DNA from: JAGPUQ01 sp036677085
Lineage (GTDB): Bacteria > Pseudomonadota > Gammaproteobacteria > Pseudomonadales > Porticoccaceae
Direction of reading: 5' to 3'
DNA: 64,000 nucleotides
Assembly (NCBI GenBank): GCA_036677085.1
Contig: JAKFFI010000037.1
Span: forward strand, 49,834-113,833
Below the pieces are notes generated by a model, which had not been told where the DNA came from, made no database searches, and saw only the letters and a list, made by a program, of their open reading frames with translations. The position numbers and the translations under genes are program-made. Positions 37,139 through 46,301 of the stretch are shown piece by piece. The first letter of the stretch is position 1, and each line of letters begins with the position of its first letter.

Positions 37139-38305
37139 TCAGGACAGGCGATCGCGAAAATCCCGGTAGTCGAACTCGCGTACCAGCCGCAGCGCGTCGG
37201 TGGTGGAGTTCCAGACCGCGATCGCGGGCAAAGGGACGCCGTTGAAGGTATTGGTCTTGACCATGGTGTAGTGGGCCATGTCGGCGAACAGCAGGCGCTG
37301 GCCGATGCGCAGGGGCGCGGCAAAGCTGTAGTCCCCGATGACATCGCCGGCGAGACAGGTCTGTCCGCCCAGGCGGTAGCTGTGAGGCAGCTCGCCCGCC
37401 GCGGCCGCACCGTAGATGCGCGGCCGGTAGGGCATTTCGATCACGTCCGGCATGTGGCAGGTGGCGGAGGTGTCGAGGATGGCGAGCTCCAGATCGTTGC
37501 GCTTGAGGTCCAGCACTTCCGTGACCAGCACGCCAGCATTGAGCGCCACGGCTTCACCGGGTTCCAGATAGACCGCGACGCCGCGGCGGGCGCGGAAGTC
37601 GCGAATCAGGGCGATCAGCGCGTCCACCTGATAATCGGCGCGGGTGATATGATGGCCGCCGCCGAAATTGACCCATTCCATCTGTGCGAGCCAAGGCGCG
37701 AACTGCTCCTCGACGGCGGCCAGGGTGCGCGCCAGCGGCGGCAGATCCTGTTCACACAGGGTATGGAAGTGCAATCCGGAGATTCCGGTGAGATCGGCGC
37801 CGGCGAAATCCTCCACCGGAATACCGAGCCGCGAGCCGGGCGCGCAGGGATCGTAGAGCGGCGTGGCGCCCTCGGAGTGACGCGGGTTCACGCGCAGGCC
37901 GAAACGCAAGCCGGGCCGGGTCGCCCGGGCGGCCAGTGCGCGCGCGCGAAAGTGCTGCCACTGACGCATGGAATTGAAGACGAGGTGATCGGAGAGCGCC
38001 AGCACGGCGTCGAAATCGGCATCGCGATAGGCGGCGCAGAAGGTGTGCACTTCGCCGCCGAACTCCTCGCGCCCGAGGCGCGCCTCGAACAGGCCGCTGG
38101 CGCAGGTGCCGGCGAGATGCCGGCGCACCAGCGGCGCCAGGCTGAACATCGAAAAGGCCTTGAGCGCGAGCAGCACCTTGGCGCCGCTTTCCGTGTGCAC
38201 GCGCTGCAACAGCTTCAGATTGTCCTCGAGCGCCACCTCGTCCACCACGAAGCAGGGCGAGGGGACGCGCGCCGCGTCGAAGTCTACAAAGTGGTCGCGT
38301 GCCAC
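37139..38305 (-). CDS. nspC: Carboxynorspermidine/carboxyspermidine decarboxylase
   Basis: A PLP enzyme (fold III, alanine-racemase type) that decarboxylates carboxyspermidine to spermidine or carboxynorspermidine to norspermidine. 388 residues. The PLP Lys lies in LLALKAFSMFS; the dimer-shared segment has FGGGHHITRADYQ and the catalytic Cys region DTSATCHMPDV; the PLP phosphate contact is EPGEAVALN. GTG 38305 gives a start overlapping the dehydrogenase stop by 22 bases; no strong Shine-Dalgarno sequence. Lysine and arginine decarboxylases of the same fold are excluded by length and the paired dehydrogenase. Confidence 0.93.
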   Translation of the reverse strand: MARDHFVDFDAARVPSPCFVVDEVALEDNLKLLQRVHTESGAKVLLALKAFSMFSLAPLVRRHLAGTCASGLFEARLGREEFGGEVHTFCAAYRDADFDAVLALSDHLVFNSMRQWQHFRARALAARATRPGLRFGLRVNPRHSEGATPLYDPCAPGSRLGIPVEDFAGADLTGISGLHFHTLCEQDLPPLARTLAAVEEQFAPWLAQMEWVNFGGGHHITRADYQVDALIALIRDFRARRGVAVYLEPGEAVALNAGVLVTEVLDLKRNDLELAILDTSATCHMPDVIEMPYRPRIYGAAAAGELPHSYRLGGQTCLAGDVIGDYSFAAPLRIGQRLLFADMAHYTMVKTNTFNGVPLPAIAVWNSTTDALRLVREFDYRDFRDRLS

Positions 38306-39462
38306 GGCAGCCCATGCTGGTTGAGTGCGTCCATGAAGGGGTCCGGGTCGAGCTGTTCCATGTTGAACACGCCAGCGCCCTGCCATTTGCCGGTGAGCAT
38401 CATCAGTGCCCCGATCATCGCCGGCACGCCGGTGGTGTAGGAGATCGCCTGGGAACCGACTTCCCGGTAGCAGGCCTCATGGTCGCAGATGTTGTAGACG
38501 TAGTGCGTCTCCTCGCGGCCGGCGCGGGTGCCGGTGGCGACGCAGCCGATGCAGGTGCGGCCCTTGGTGAGCGGGCCCAGGCTGCCGGGGTCGGGCAGCA
38601 CGGCCTTGAGAAACTGGAGCGGCACGATCTCCTGGCCGTTGTAGAGCACCGGGTCGATGCGCGTCATGCCGACGTTTTGCAGCACTTCCAGGTGCTTCAG
38701 ATAATTGTCGGAGAAGGTCATCCAGAAACGCGCGGTTTCGATTTCCGGCAGATGTTTGACCAGGGATTCCAGCTCTTCGTGGTACATCAGAAAAATCTTG
38801 CGCGGCCCGATGCCTTCCGGAAAATCGAACTCGCGGTGCACGCTGAGCGGATCGGTTTCGCGCCACTGGCCGCCGTCCCAGTAGCGGCCTTTGGCGGTTA
38901 CTTCGCGGATGTTGATTTCGGGATTGAAGTTGGTGGCGAAGGCCTGACCGTGCTCGCCCGCGTTACAGTCGATGATGTCGAGTTCGCGGATACGGTCGAG
39001 TTTGTGTTTGCGCAGCCAGGCGGTGAAGACATTGGTGACGCCGGGATCGAAGCCGCTGCCCAGCAGCGCCATCAGGCCGCGTTCGCGAAAGCGTTCGTGG
39101 TAGGCCCACTGCCAGGAATACTCGAACTTGGCCAGGTGGCGCGGTTCGTAGTTGGCAGTGTCGAGATAATTCACGCCGGTCGCGAGACAGGCGTCCATGA
39201 TGTTCAGATCCTGATAGGGCAGCGCGACATTGATCACCAGGTCGGGTCGCACGCGCTCGATCAGTGCCGACAACTGTGGGACATTGTCGGCGTCGATTTC
39301 CGCGGTTTCGATGGGGCGCGTGAGCTGTGCCGCGATGGCATCGCATTTTGACTTGGTGCGACTGGCCAGCACGATGTGGGAAAACACCTCGGGCACCTGG
39401 GCGCACTTGTGGGTCACCACCTGGCCGACGCCGCCGGCGCCGATAATCAACACCCTTGCCAT
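38284..39462 (-). CDS. Carboxy(nor)spermidine dehydrogenase (saccharopine dehydrogenase family)
   Basis: Condenses putrescine or diaminopropane with aspartate semialdehyde and reduces the imine using NADPH. 392 residues. Rossmann motif LIIGAGGVGQVVTHKC at the start; then DLVINVALPYQDL, DTANYEPRHLAKFEYSW and GLMALLGSGFDPGVTNVF. ATG 39462 has GAGG 7 bases upstream; an in-frame TTG just upstream would overlap speA. Saccharopine dehydrogenase itself is excluded by the adjacent decarboxylase. It forms a gene pair with nspC and follows speA by 14 bases. Confidence 0.93.
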   Translation of the reverse strand: MARVLIIGAGGVGQVVTHKCAQVPEVFSHIVLASRTKSKCDAIAAQLTRPIETAEIDADNVPQLSALIERVRPDLVINVALPYQDLNIMDACLATGVNYLDTANYEPRHLAKFEYSWQWAYHERFRERGLMALLGSGFDPGVTNVFTAWLRKHKLDRIRELDIIDCNAGEHGQAFATNFNPEINIREVTAKGRYWDGGQWRETDPLSVHREFDFPEGIGPRKIFLMYHEELESLVKHLPEIETARFWMTFSDNYLKHLEVLQNVGMTRIDPVLYNGQEIVPLQFLKAVLPDPGSLGPLTKGRTCIGCVATGTRAGREETHYVYNICDHEACYREVGSQAISYTTGVPAMIGALMMLTGKWQGAGVFNMEQLDPDPFMDALNQHGLPWHATTL

Positions 39463-39476
39463 GGGATAGTCCTCGC

Positions 39477-41405
39477 TCAACGCTCGAAGTAGGTGTAGCC
39501 GCGCAATCCGGTGGCGTACAGCTCCACCAGTTGCTGGCGTTCGGTAGCCGTGATGAGTCCGGCGCGCACGCCCTGTTCCGCGCTGTTGCGAAATTTCTGC
39601 AGCAGGGTCTGGGGGTGATACTCGACGTAGCTCAGCACGTCGGCGACGCTGTCGCCTTCGACTTCCTTGACGTAATCGAAACTGCCGTCGACATTGATGC
39701 GCACGCTGACCACATGGGTGTCGCCGAGCAGATTGTGGAGATCGCCCAGGGTTTCCTGATAGGCGCCGACCAGGAATGCGCCCAGGTAATATTCCTTGCC
39801 CTCGACGAGCGGATGCACCGGCAGCGTATTGTTGAGCGTGCCGTCCCAGGCGAAGCGATCGATCTTGCCATCGCAGTCGCAGGTGATGTCGGCGAGGATC
39901 GCCTGGCGCGTGGGCAGTTCGTCGAGGCGATGAATCGGCATGATCGGGAACACCTGGTCGATGGCCCAGATATCCGGCAGCGACTGGAACACACTGAAGT
40001 TGCCGTAGTAGATGTCGGCGAGCGCTTCTTCCAGCCCGGCCAGTTCCGGATATTCATCTTCGTTGCCGATGATGACGGTTTTAATACGCTGAAGAATTTC
40101 CAGCGTGACGTTTTCGGCCAGCGCGCGCGAACGCAAGCTGATCTGGCCGCGCCGGAACAGATCCCGAATTTCGTCGCGATAGAAGAGTGCGTCGTTGTAG
40201 CACTCTTGGGCGCGCTCGAGGGTAATCGACTTCAGTACGTCCCACAGGTTGTGGACGTTCTCGTGTTCGGATTCCGGCACTTGATCGGGCAGCGCGTGCG
40301 CTTCGAAACGGGTGACATCGAGAATGTTGAACAACAGCACCGAACCGTAGGCGACCAGCGCACGCCCCGATTCGGTGACGATGGTCGGATGCGGTATCTC
40401 GTGGGGATCCAGAATGCTCATCACCACCTCGACGATATCGAGGCAGTACTCCTCCATCGAGTAGTTCATGCTGTGGGTGTGGCTGGAGCGGCTGCCCTCG
40501 TAATCCACCGCGAGCCCGCCGCCGAGATCGAGATTGCCCAGCGGCGCGCCTTCGCGCACCAGATCGACGTAGTAGCGGCAGGCTTCCATGACGCCGGTGC
40601 GGATGTCGCGGATGTTGGGAATCTGCGAGCCCAGATGCACATGCAGCATTTCCATGCAGTCGAGCATGGCGTGGGCCTTGAGAGTGTCCACCAGATCGAT
40701 CAACTGCATCGAGGTCAGGCCAAAGATACTGCGATCGCCGCTGGTGGCGTTCCAGTGGCCACTGACGCGGGACGACAGCTTGACGCGCGCGCCGATGCGC
40801 GGGCGAATGCCGGCGGCCTTGCTGCACTGGATCAGGAGCGGCAGTTCGGCGGGTGTTTCCACCACGAAAAAAATCCGGTAGCCGAGCTTTTGCGCCATCA
40901 GGCCGAGGTTGATGAATTCCTCGTCCTTGTAACCGTTGCAGACGATATAGCCGTTCATCGCCTCCAGAGTGGCGAGTGCGATCAGCAGTTCGGCCTTGCT
41001 GCCGGCTTCCAGGCCGTGACCAAAGCGGGCGCCGAAACTGGCTACTTCTTCGATGATCTGCGACTGCTGGTTGACCTTGATGGGGAACACGCCGCGATAA
41101 CGGCCGCGATAGCCCGATTGCGCAATGGCGCGGGCGAAACTGTCGTTGATCTGGGCGATCTGGGCGTCGAGCAGGTTTTCGATGCGCAGCAGCACCGGCA
41201 TGGGCAGGCCGCGTTCACTCAAACCATCGACGATATCGAGCAGGTTGATGGTGCCGCGCCCGCCGCCGGTTTCCGCGGTGACCTGGACCAGGCCGTCCGC
41301 TGACACCTGAAAATGGCCGGCGCCCCAGTATTCGATGCCGTACAGGTCGGCCGCGCGGACGGCGTTCCACTCGACGTCGTGGTTCTGGTGGGAAATGCGA
41401 TTCAA
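39477..41405 (-). CDS. speA: Biosynthetic arginine decarboxylase
   Basis: Converts arginine to agmatine for putrescine synthesis. 642 residues. The PLP Lys lies in GVFPIKVNQQSQIIEE, with the characteristic YKDEEFI, HVHLGSQIPNIRDI, LDLGGGLAVDYEG and the catalytic DITCDCDGKID segments. It starts at TTG 41405 with GGGAG 7 bases upstream; the first residues MNRISHQNHDVEW are in homologue style. It is followed by the dehydrogenase and nspC on the same strand, so arginine-derived putrescine can be channelled to spermidine. Agmatinase is not in the window. Confidence 0.96.
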   Translation of the reverse strand: MNRISHQNHDVEWNAVRAADLYGIEYWGAGHFQVSADGLVQVTAETGGGRGTINLLDIVDGLSERGLPMPVLLRIENLLDAQIAQINDSFARAIAQSGYRGRYRGVFPIKVNQQSQIIEEVASFGARFGHGLEAGSKAELLIALATLEAMNGYIVCNGYKDEEFINLGLMAQKLGYRIFFVVETPAELPLLIQCSKAAGIRPRIGARVKLSSRVSGHWNATSGDRSIFGLTSMQLIDLVDTLKAHAMLDCMEMLHVHLGSQIPNIRDIRTGVMEACRYYVDLVREGAPLGNLDLGGGLAVDYEGSRSSHTHSMNYSMEEYCLDIVEVVMSILDPHEIPHPTIVTESGRALVAYGSVLLFNILDVTRFEAHALPDQVPESEHENVHNLWDVLKSITLERAQECYNDALFYRDEIRDLFRRGQISLRSRALAENVTLEILQRIKTVIIGNEDEYPELAGLEEALADIYYGNFSVFQSLPDIWAIDQVFPIMPIHRLDELPTRQAILADITCDCDGKIDRFAWDGTLNNTLPVHPLVEGKEYYLGAFLVGAYQETLGDLHNLLGDTHVVSVRINVDGSFDYVKEVEGDSVADVLSYVEYHPQTLLQKFRNSAEQGVRAGLITATERQQLVELYATGLRGYTYFER

Positions 41406-41517
41406 GAAAGTCTCCCGGCGGCGGGAAGGCCGCGAATGGTGCGGTTAAAGCGCGGCGATTTCAAGCGCGGAAATGTGACAGCCGCGCCAGCAAAAACGCG
41501 CGTGCGCGGATCGATCC

Positions 41518-42810
41518 TCAGTGAAACGGATGCCGCAGAATGATGGTTTCCACCCGGTCCGGCCCAGTGGAAATGATGTCGATCGGCACCCCGGTGACCG
41601 CTTCGATGCGCGCGATGTAGGCGCGCGCGGCAGTGGGCAGTTGCGCGAGTGAGGTCGCGCCGGAGGTCGAGTCGCTCCAGCCGGGCAGCGTCTCGTAGAC
41701 CGGCACGATGTCCGCGTAGTCGTCGGCGTGGGACGGCGATTCGATTTCGGCACCGGCGGCGTTGCGATAACCGATGCAGACCTTGACCTCGGTCAGACCG
41801 TCCAGCACATCGAGCTTGGTCAGGCAGAGCCCCGAAATACTGTTGATACGCGCCGCAGTGCGCAGGGCAATGGCGTCGAACCAGCCGCAGCGGCGCGGCC
41901 GCCCGGTGGTGGAACCGAACTCGTTGCCGCGCGCCGACAGATGTCTGCCCACATCGCAAAACAACTCGGTGGGAAAGGGTCCTGAACCGACGCGGGTGGT
42001 GTAGGCCTTGGTGATGCCGAGCACATAATCGAGATAGAGCGGACCGAAGCCACTGCCGGTGGCGGTGCCGCCGGCAGTGGTGTTCGAGGAAGTCACGAAG
42101 GGGTAGGTGCCGTGGTCGATGTCCAGCAGCGAACCCTGGGCACCTTCGAACAGGATGTTTTCACCGGCGAGGCGGGTGCGGTGCAGGCTGCTGGTGACAT
42201 CGGTGAGCAGCGGGCGCAGCTGCTCGGCCCAGGTTTCGGCCTGAACGAGGATGGCGCTCGCATCGCATTCGGCCACGTTGTAATAGCGGCCGAGCATGAA
42301 ATTGTGAAAGTCGATGAGTTCGCGCAGGCGTTCGGCGAACACCGGACCCTTGAACAGATCGCCCAGACGCAGGCCGCGCCGTGCGACCTTGTCTTCGTAG
42401 GCGGGACCGATGCCCCGCCCCGTGGTGCCGATGCGCGCGGCGCCGCGCGCCTGTTCGCGGGCGAGATCGAGCGCCACATGGCAGGGCAGGATCAGCGGGC
42501 AGGCCGGCGACAGTCTGAGGCGCTCGCGCACGGGTACGCCGCGCGCTTCCAGTTCGCCCATTTCCTTGAGCAGGGCGTCGGGCGCGAGCACCACGCCGTT
42601 GCCGATCAAGCAGCTCACGCCGGCGCGGAGAATCCCCGAGGGGATCAGATGCAGCACGGTCTTGGCACCATCGATCACCAGCGTGTGGCCGGCGTTGTGG
42701 CCGCCCTGAAAGCGCACCACCACCTTGGCCTCGTCGGTAAGCAGGTCGACGATCTTGCCCTTGCCTTCGTCACCCCACTGGGTGCCGAGTACCACGACAT
42801 TTTTACCCAT
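41518..42810 (-). CDS. purA: Adenylosuccinate synthetase
   Basis: Joins IMP and aspartate using GTP, the first committed step to AMP. 430 residues. The N-terminal QWGDEGKGKIVD P-loop, GGHNAGHT, GTTGRGIGPAYEDK, the DIDHGTYPFVTSS segment and GSTTGRPRRCGWFD are intact. ATG 42810. It is 12 bases downstream of hisZ, as in many gammaproteobacteria where hflC, hisZ and purA are neighbours. speA lies 112 bases downstream, possibly in the same transcript. Confidence 0.98.
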   Translation of the reverse strand: MGKNVVVLGTQWGDEGKGKIVDLLTDEAKVVVRFQGGHNAGHTLVIDGAKTVLHLIPSGILRAGVSCLIGNGVVLAPDALLKEMGELEARGVPVRERLRLSPACPLILPCHVALDLAREQARGAARIGTTGRGIGPAYEDKVARRGLRLGDLFKGPVFAERLRELIDFHNFMLGRYYNVAECDASAILVQAETWAEQLRPLLTDVTSSLHRTRLAGENILFEGAQGSLLDIDHGTYPFVTSSNTTAGGTATGSGFGPLYLDYVLGITKAYTTRVGSGPFPTELFCDVGRHLSARGNEFGSTTGRPRRCGWFDAIALRTAARINSISGLCLTKLDVLDGLTEVKVCIGYRNAAGAEIESPSHADDYADIVPVYETLPGWSDSTSGATSLAQLPTAARAYIARIEAVTGVPIDIISTGPDRVETIILRHPFH

Positions 42811-42822
42811 GATGTCCTTCGG

Positions 42823-44046
42823 TCAGTCCGGCTCTGCCTGCGTGCGCGCAGGTTCGATCTGAAAGGCCCCATCACGCCAGATCAGGACGCGATCGCAATG
42901 CAGTTCGGCCAGGTCTGGAACCTGACCGGGAAACCCGCATATCACCCGTTCACCCGCTGCGCGCAGGCGGGCCACCAGGGCGGTGAGTTCCGGTGTGGCA
43001 GCGCCTGTTAGGGAGGTGGCGCCTTGCGTGGCGACAAAAATTCCGGGCGTGACCGGCGCGGTGGGCGCCACCAGATCACACAGAAAGCCCAGGTCGATGC
43101 CAAAACCGGTCGCCGGGCGGGCGCGTCCGAACTGTGCGCCCACATGGTCGTAACGGCCGCCGTGACCCACCGCCGCCGGCGTGCCCGCCGTATAGGCCGC
43201 AAACACGATGCCGGTGTGGTAGTGGTAGCCGCGCAATTCCCCCAGATCCAGGAACAGCGTGAGATCGGGACGCCGTTCCTGGAGCGCGCGCACCACCTGG
43301 TGCAACTCATCGAGCGCCCGTTGCACCGACGCGGGCGCACCCGCCAGTTCATGGGTTGCGCGTTGCAGGACCGCCGCGCCGCCACACAGCCCGGGCAGCG
43401 CCGTCAGCATGCGCGCGAGGTTCGGGTCGTGGACATGGGCGGCGATCCAGGTCGGCAGCGTCGCGTCCTTCTGCTGCAACAGCTCGAACAGCTCGCGCTT
43501 GCGGGCCGGCTCGATCGTCAGTTGTTCTTCGAGTCCGCGGTAGATGCCCACATGGCCGAGATCCAGATGCAGTGCGCCGAGCCCGGCGCGGGTCAGGGTT
43601 TCCGCCAGCAGGGCGATCACTTCGAGATCGGCTTCCAATCCGGGCTCTCCGAACAGTTCGACGCCGATCTGGATCGGCGAGCGCGATTCCAGCGGGCTGC
43701 GCGGACGCGTGTACAGCACCTGACCTGCGTAGCACAGGCGGGTCGGATACTCCCGGTGCAGGCTATGGGCGTCCATACGTGCTGCCTGGGGTGTGATGTC
43801 GGCGCGCACGCCCATCATGCGACCGCTCAACTGGTCGGTGATCTTGAACGTGATGAGGTCCAGGTCTGATCCGGAACCGCTGAACAAAGACGCGGTGAAT
43901 TCCGCGAGCGGCGGGATCACCAGGTCATAACCCCAAGTGTGGTAGAGGTCGAGCAAACGGCGCCGCAGCCGCTCTACTTTGAGAGCGCGATCCGGGAGGA
44001 TGTCTTCGATCCCGTCGGGCAGCAGCCAGCGATCAGTGGAGTCCAT
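42823..44046 (-). CDS. hisZ: ATP phosphoribosyltransferase regulatory subunit HisZ
   Basis: A histidyl-tRNA-synthetase paralogue that activates the short form of HisG for histidine biosynthesis. 407 residues. Class II aaRS core without the anticodon domain: WLLPDGIEDILPDRALK, FTASLFSGSGSDL, motif-2-like RADITPQAARMDAH and the YHTGIVFAAYTAG segment. ATG 44046 gives MDSTDRWLLPDG, matching homologues better than ATG 44055. Its presence implies a short HisG elsewhere in the genome. A hairpin terminator upstream (44210-44233) separates it from hflC, so it probably has its own promoter in 44047-44210. Confidence 0.93.
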   Translation of the reverse strand: MDSTDRWLLPDGIEDILPDRALKVERLRRRLLDLYHTWGYDLVIPPLAEFTASLFSGSGSDLDLITFKITDQLSGRMMGVRADITPQAARMDAHSLHREYPTRLCYAGQVLYTRPRSPLESRSPIQIGVELFGEPGLEADLEVIALLAETLTRAGLGALHLDLGHVGIYRGLEEQLTIEPARKRELFELLQQKDATLPTWIAAHVHDPNLARMLTALPGLCGGAAVLQRATHELAGAPASVQRALDELHQVVRALQERRPDLTLFLDLGELRGYHYHTGIVFAAYTAGTPAAVGHGGRYDHVGAQFGRARPATGFGIDLGFLCDLVAPTAPVTPGIFVATQGATSLTGAATPELTALVARLRAAGERVICGFPGQVPDLAELHCDRVLIWRDGAFQIEPARTQAEPD

Positions 44047-44209
44047 CGTTGTCATCGTCAGGTCGGGCCTGGACCGAGGCATGAGCCGGGGCATGTCTGC
44101 GCTCCGGGGATGGAGCTGTGGTCGTGAACGGCCGCATGTCCGTGATCGCGGCGCGTTCCTCCTCCCCCACGCGCTCCCCGCAGCGACTACCTTGGCGCGG
44201 CGGGCCGGC

Positions 44210-44233
44210 AAAAAAAACCGGGTTGCCCCGGTT
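44210..44233 (-). terminator. Intrinsic terminator after hflC
   Basis: On the minus strand AACCGGG, a GCAA tetraloop and CCCGGTT form a 7-bp stem followed by a run of T residues (8 A residues on the plus strand, 44210-44217, part of them in the stem). It lies about 46 bases beyond the hflC stop and should end the hfq-hflX-hflK-hflC transcript before hisZ. Confidence 0.85.
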
Positions 44234-44278
44234 GCGGGATGCTAGCACTTCCGGCGGGGTCCTGTCGCCCGCGCCACT

Positions 44279-45157
44279 TCACTTTTTCGTGCCGTCAGAC
44301 GTCTTCAGGTAGCGGAAAAAATCGCTGTCGGGTTCCATTACCAGCAGACCGTTCCGGCCGGTAAGCGATGCACGATAGGCCTTGAGACTGCGCGTGAACG
44401 CGTAAAACTCCGGGTCGCGCTGGTACGCGGCCGCGTAGATGCGCGCGGCGGCCGCGTCGCCTTCGCCGCGGGTCTGCTCGGCTTCGCCGTAGGCGTTTGC
44501 CCCGATGACCGTCGCCTGGCGATCCGCTTCCGCGCGAATTTTTTCGGCGGCCTCCAGGCCGACGGCGCGCAACTCCTGTGCTTCCTTGTCGCGCTCGGCG
44601 GTCATGCGCTGAAATACCTGTTCACTGACTTCGGGGGGCAGGTCGATGCGCCGCACGCGCACGTCCAGTATCTCCACACCGAGGGATTTCTTGACGGCGT
44701 CGTTCAACGTCGTGGCCATGTCCGTCATTAGCCGGTCGCGCTCCCCGGACACCACCTCATACAGCGTGCGGGTGCCGAACTGGTTGCGCAAGCCGTCGTT
44801 GATGCGGTCTGCAAGACGGCTATTGGTGGCCAGTTCGACGCCGCCAGTGGCCTTGTAATAGGTTTCCACGTTGTCGATACGCCATTTGGCGAAAGAGTCG
44901 ACGATGAGGCGTTTGCGCTCAATGGTAAAAAAACTTTCTGGCGCGCCGTCCACCGTCAGCACGCGGGCATCGAATATCTTGACCTGGTTGATGATCGGCA
45001 GTTTCCAGTGAAGGCCTGGAGGAATGTCCGACCTCACGATGCGACCGAACTGCAACATGAGGGCGCGCTCGGTTTCCTTGACGACGAACACCGAGCTGCT
45101 GAACAGAATTCCGAGCAGCACCAGCCCGAAAAGGCCCATGGTTTTGCGGTCCGTCAT
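44279..45157 (-). CDS. hflC: HflC, prohibitin-family modulator of FtsH
   Basis: With HflK forms the large periplasmic-side cage around FtsH. 292 residues. One N-terminal membrane helix (about 7-26, LFGLVLLGILFSSSVFVV), then the SPFH/band-7 domain ETERALMLQFGRIVRSD, LTVDGAPESFFTIERKRLIVD, a coiled region (EEAQ-like helices) and RNGLLVMEPDSDFFRYL. The ATG overlaps the hflK stop (ATGA), so they are translated together. The stop is followed by an intrinsic terminator. Confidence 0.96.
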   Translation of the reverse strand: MTDRKTMGLFGLVLLGILFSSSVFVVKETERALMLQFGRIVRSDIPPGLHWKLPIINQVKIFDARVLTVDGAPESFFTIERKRLIVDSFAKWRIDNVETYYKATGGVELATNSRLADRINDGLRNQFGTRTLYEVVSGERDRLMTDMATTLNDAVKKSLGVEILDVRVRRIDLPPEVSEQVFQRMTAERDKEAQELRAVGLEAAEKIRAEADRQATVIGANAYGEAEQTRGEGDAAAARIYAAAYQRDPEFYAFTRSLKAYRASLTGRNGLLVMEPDSDFFRYLKTSDGTKK

Positions 45158-46299
45158 GGGCGGCTCTCCCGTCGCGGCGTGGTGGGGGTGGCGACCTGAC
45201 GGCGGAGCACATCGGCCGCGCGGTTCGCGATGTCATTGAGTTGCTGATTGCTGAGTGCCCGATCGCCGGTGGTCGAGCTGGCGCTATCGGTCTGGACAAG
45301 TTTGTCGATGGGCAGATAGAGCATGTTGCCGCCGGATCTCACATCCACGATGACTTTGGGTACGCTGGCCATGACCTCTTCGAGAGTCTCGATATACAGA
45401 CGTTCGCGAGTGATCGCCGGTGCCTTCTGGTATTCCGAATACAGCTGTTCAAAGCGATGTGTTTCCCCGGTCGCTTCGGCGGCGACTTTTTCCCGGTAAG
45501 CACTGGCTTCCGCGAGCGTGCGCTGGGCCTGCCCGCGCGCTTCAGGGACTATACCATTGGCGTAGGATTGGGCTTCGTTGATGACCTGTTCCCGATATTC
45601 ACGCGCCTTGACGACATTGTCGTAGGCTGCGCGCACGGCGGCCGGCGGCTTTGCCTCCTGGATGTTCACCTTGACCACCCGCATGCCGGTGCCGTACTTG
45701 TCTAGATAGCTCTGCAGACGTTTCGCCACAGCGATGCTCAGGTCGCCCCGGCCGGTGGAAATCACCGCATCGAACTTGGCGTTGCCGACTTCGTGGCGGA
45801 CTGCGCTGTCGGTCGCTTCCCGCAGGCTCAGCTCGGGATCCCTGACATTGAGGACATAGGCCTTGGCGTCGCTCACGTTGTACTGGACGGTGAGCGGTAG
45901 TTCGACGATGTTCTCGTCTTCGGTAAGCATCTCGTTGCGCGGCTCGGTTTCGTAGCGTCGCTCCGTGGTTACCGCCACCTTGGTCACCTGGTCGATCAGG
46001 CGCGGGCGCCAGTGCAGCCCTTCGCCCGTGAGCTCGCTGAATTTGCCGAAGCGCAGCACGACGGCCTGTTGCTGGGCATCAACCTGATACCAGCCCAGCG
46101 CAAACCACAGCACTGCAATTGCCATCAGCCCCATCAACAAGGGGCCGCGGCCTAACCCGCTGTCGCCGCCATCACCACCGCCAAACACCTGGTTCAGGCG
46201 GTCCGAAAGGCGCTTCAATACGGCTTCCAGATCCGGGGGTGTGTTTTTCTTGCCGCTGCCCCACGGATCTCGGCCGTCGCCGGGTTCATTCCAGGCCAT
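45154..46299 (-). CDS. hflK: HflK, prohibitin-family modulator of FtsH
   Basis: 381 residues. Begins MAWNEPGDGRDPWGSG, the typical HflK N-terminus, then a Gly-rich stretch and one membrane helix (about 52-70). The SPFH domain includes QQAVVLRFGKFSELTGEGLH and YETEPRNEMLTEDENIVEL (two parts), then the helical cage region VINEAQSYANGIVPEARGQA and the C-terminal SVPKVIVD. ATG 46299 follows GGAG with 7-base spacing. It overlaps hflC by 4 bases and follows hflX by 2 bases. Confidence 0.96.
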   Translation of the reverse strand: MAWNEPGDGRDPWGSGKKNTPPDLEAVLKRLSDRLNQVFGGGDGGDSGLGRGPLLMGLMAIAVLWFALGWYQVDAQQQAVVLRFGKFSELTGEGLHWRPRLIDQVTKVAVTTERRYETEPRNEMLTEDENIVELPLTVQYNVSDAKAYVLNVRDPELSLREATDSAVRHEVGNAKFDAVISTGRGDLSIAVAKRLQSYLDKYGTGMRVVKVNIQEAKPPAAVRAAYDNVVKAREYREQVINEAQSYANGIVPEARGQAQRTLAEASAYREKVAAEATGETHRFEQLYSEYQKAPAITRERLYIETLEEVMASVPKVIVDVRSGGNMLYLPIDKLVQTDSASSTTGDRALSNQQLNDIANRAADVLRRQVATPTTPRRESRP

Positions 46300-46301
46300 G
46301 G

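Noticed and set aside
39456..41303. A 615-codon open frame antisense to speA
   Set aside because: Shadow of speA and the dehydrogenase end; composition is that of a reverse frame.
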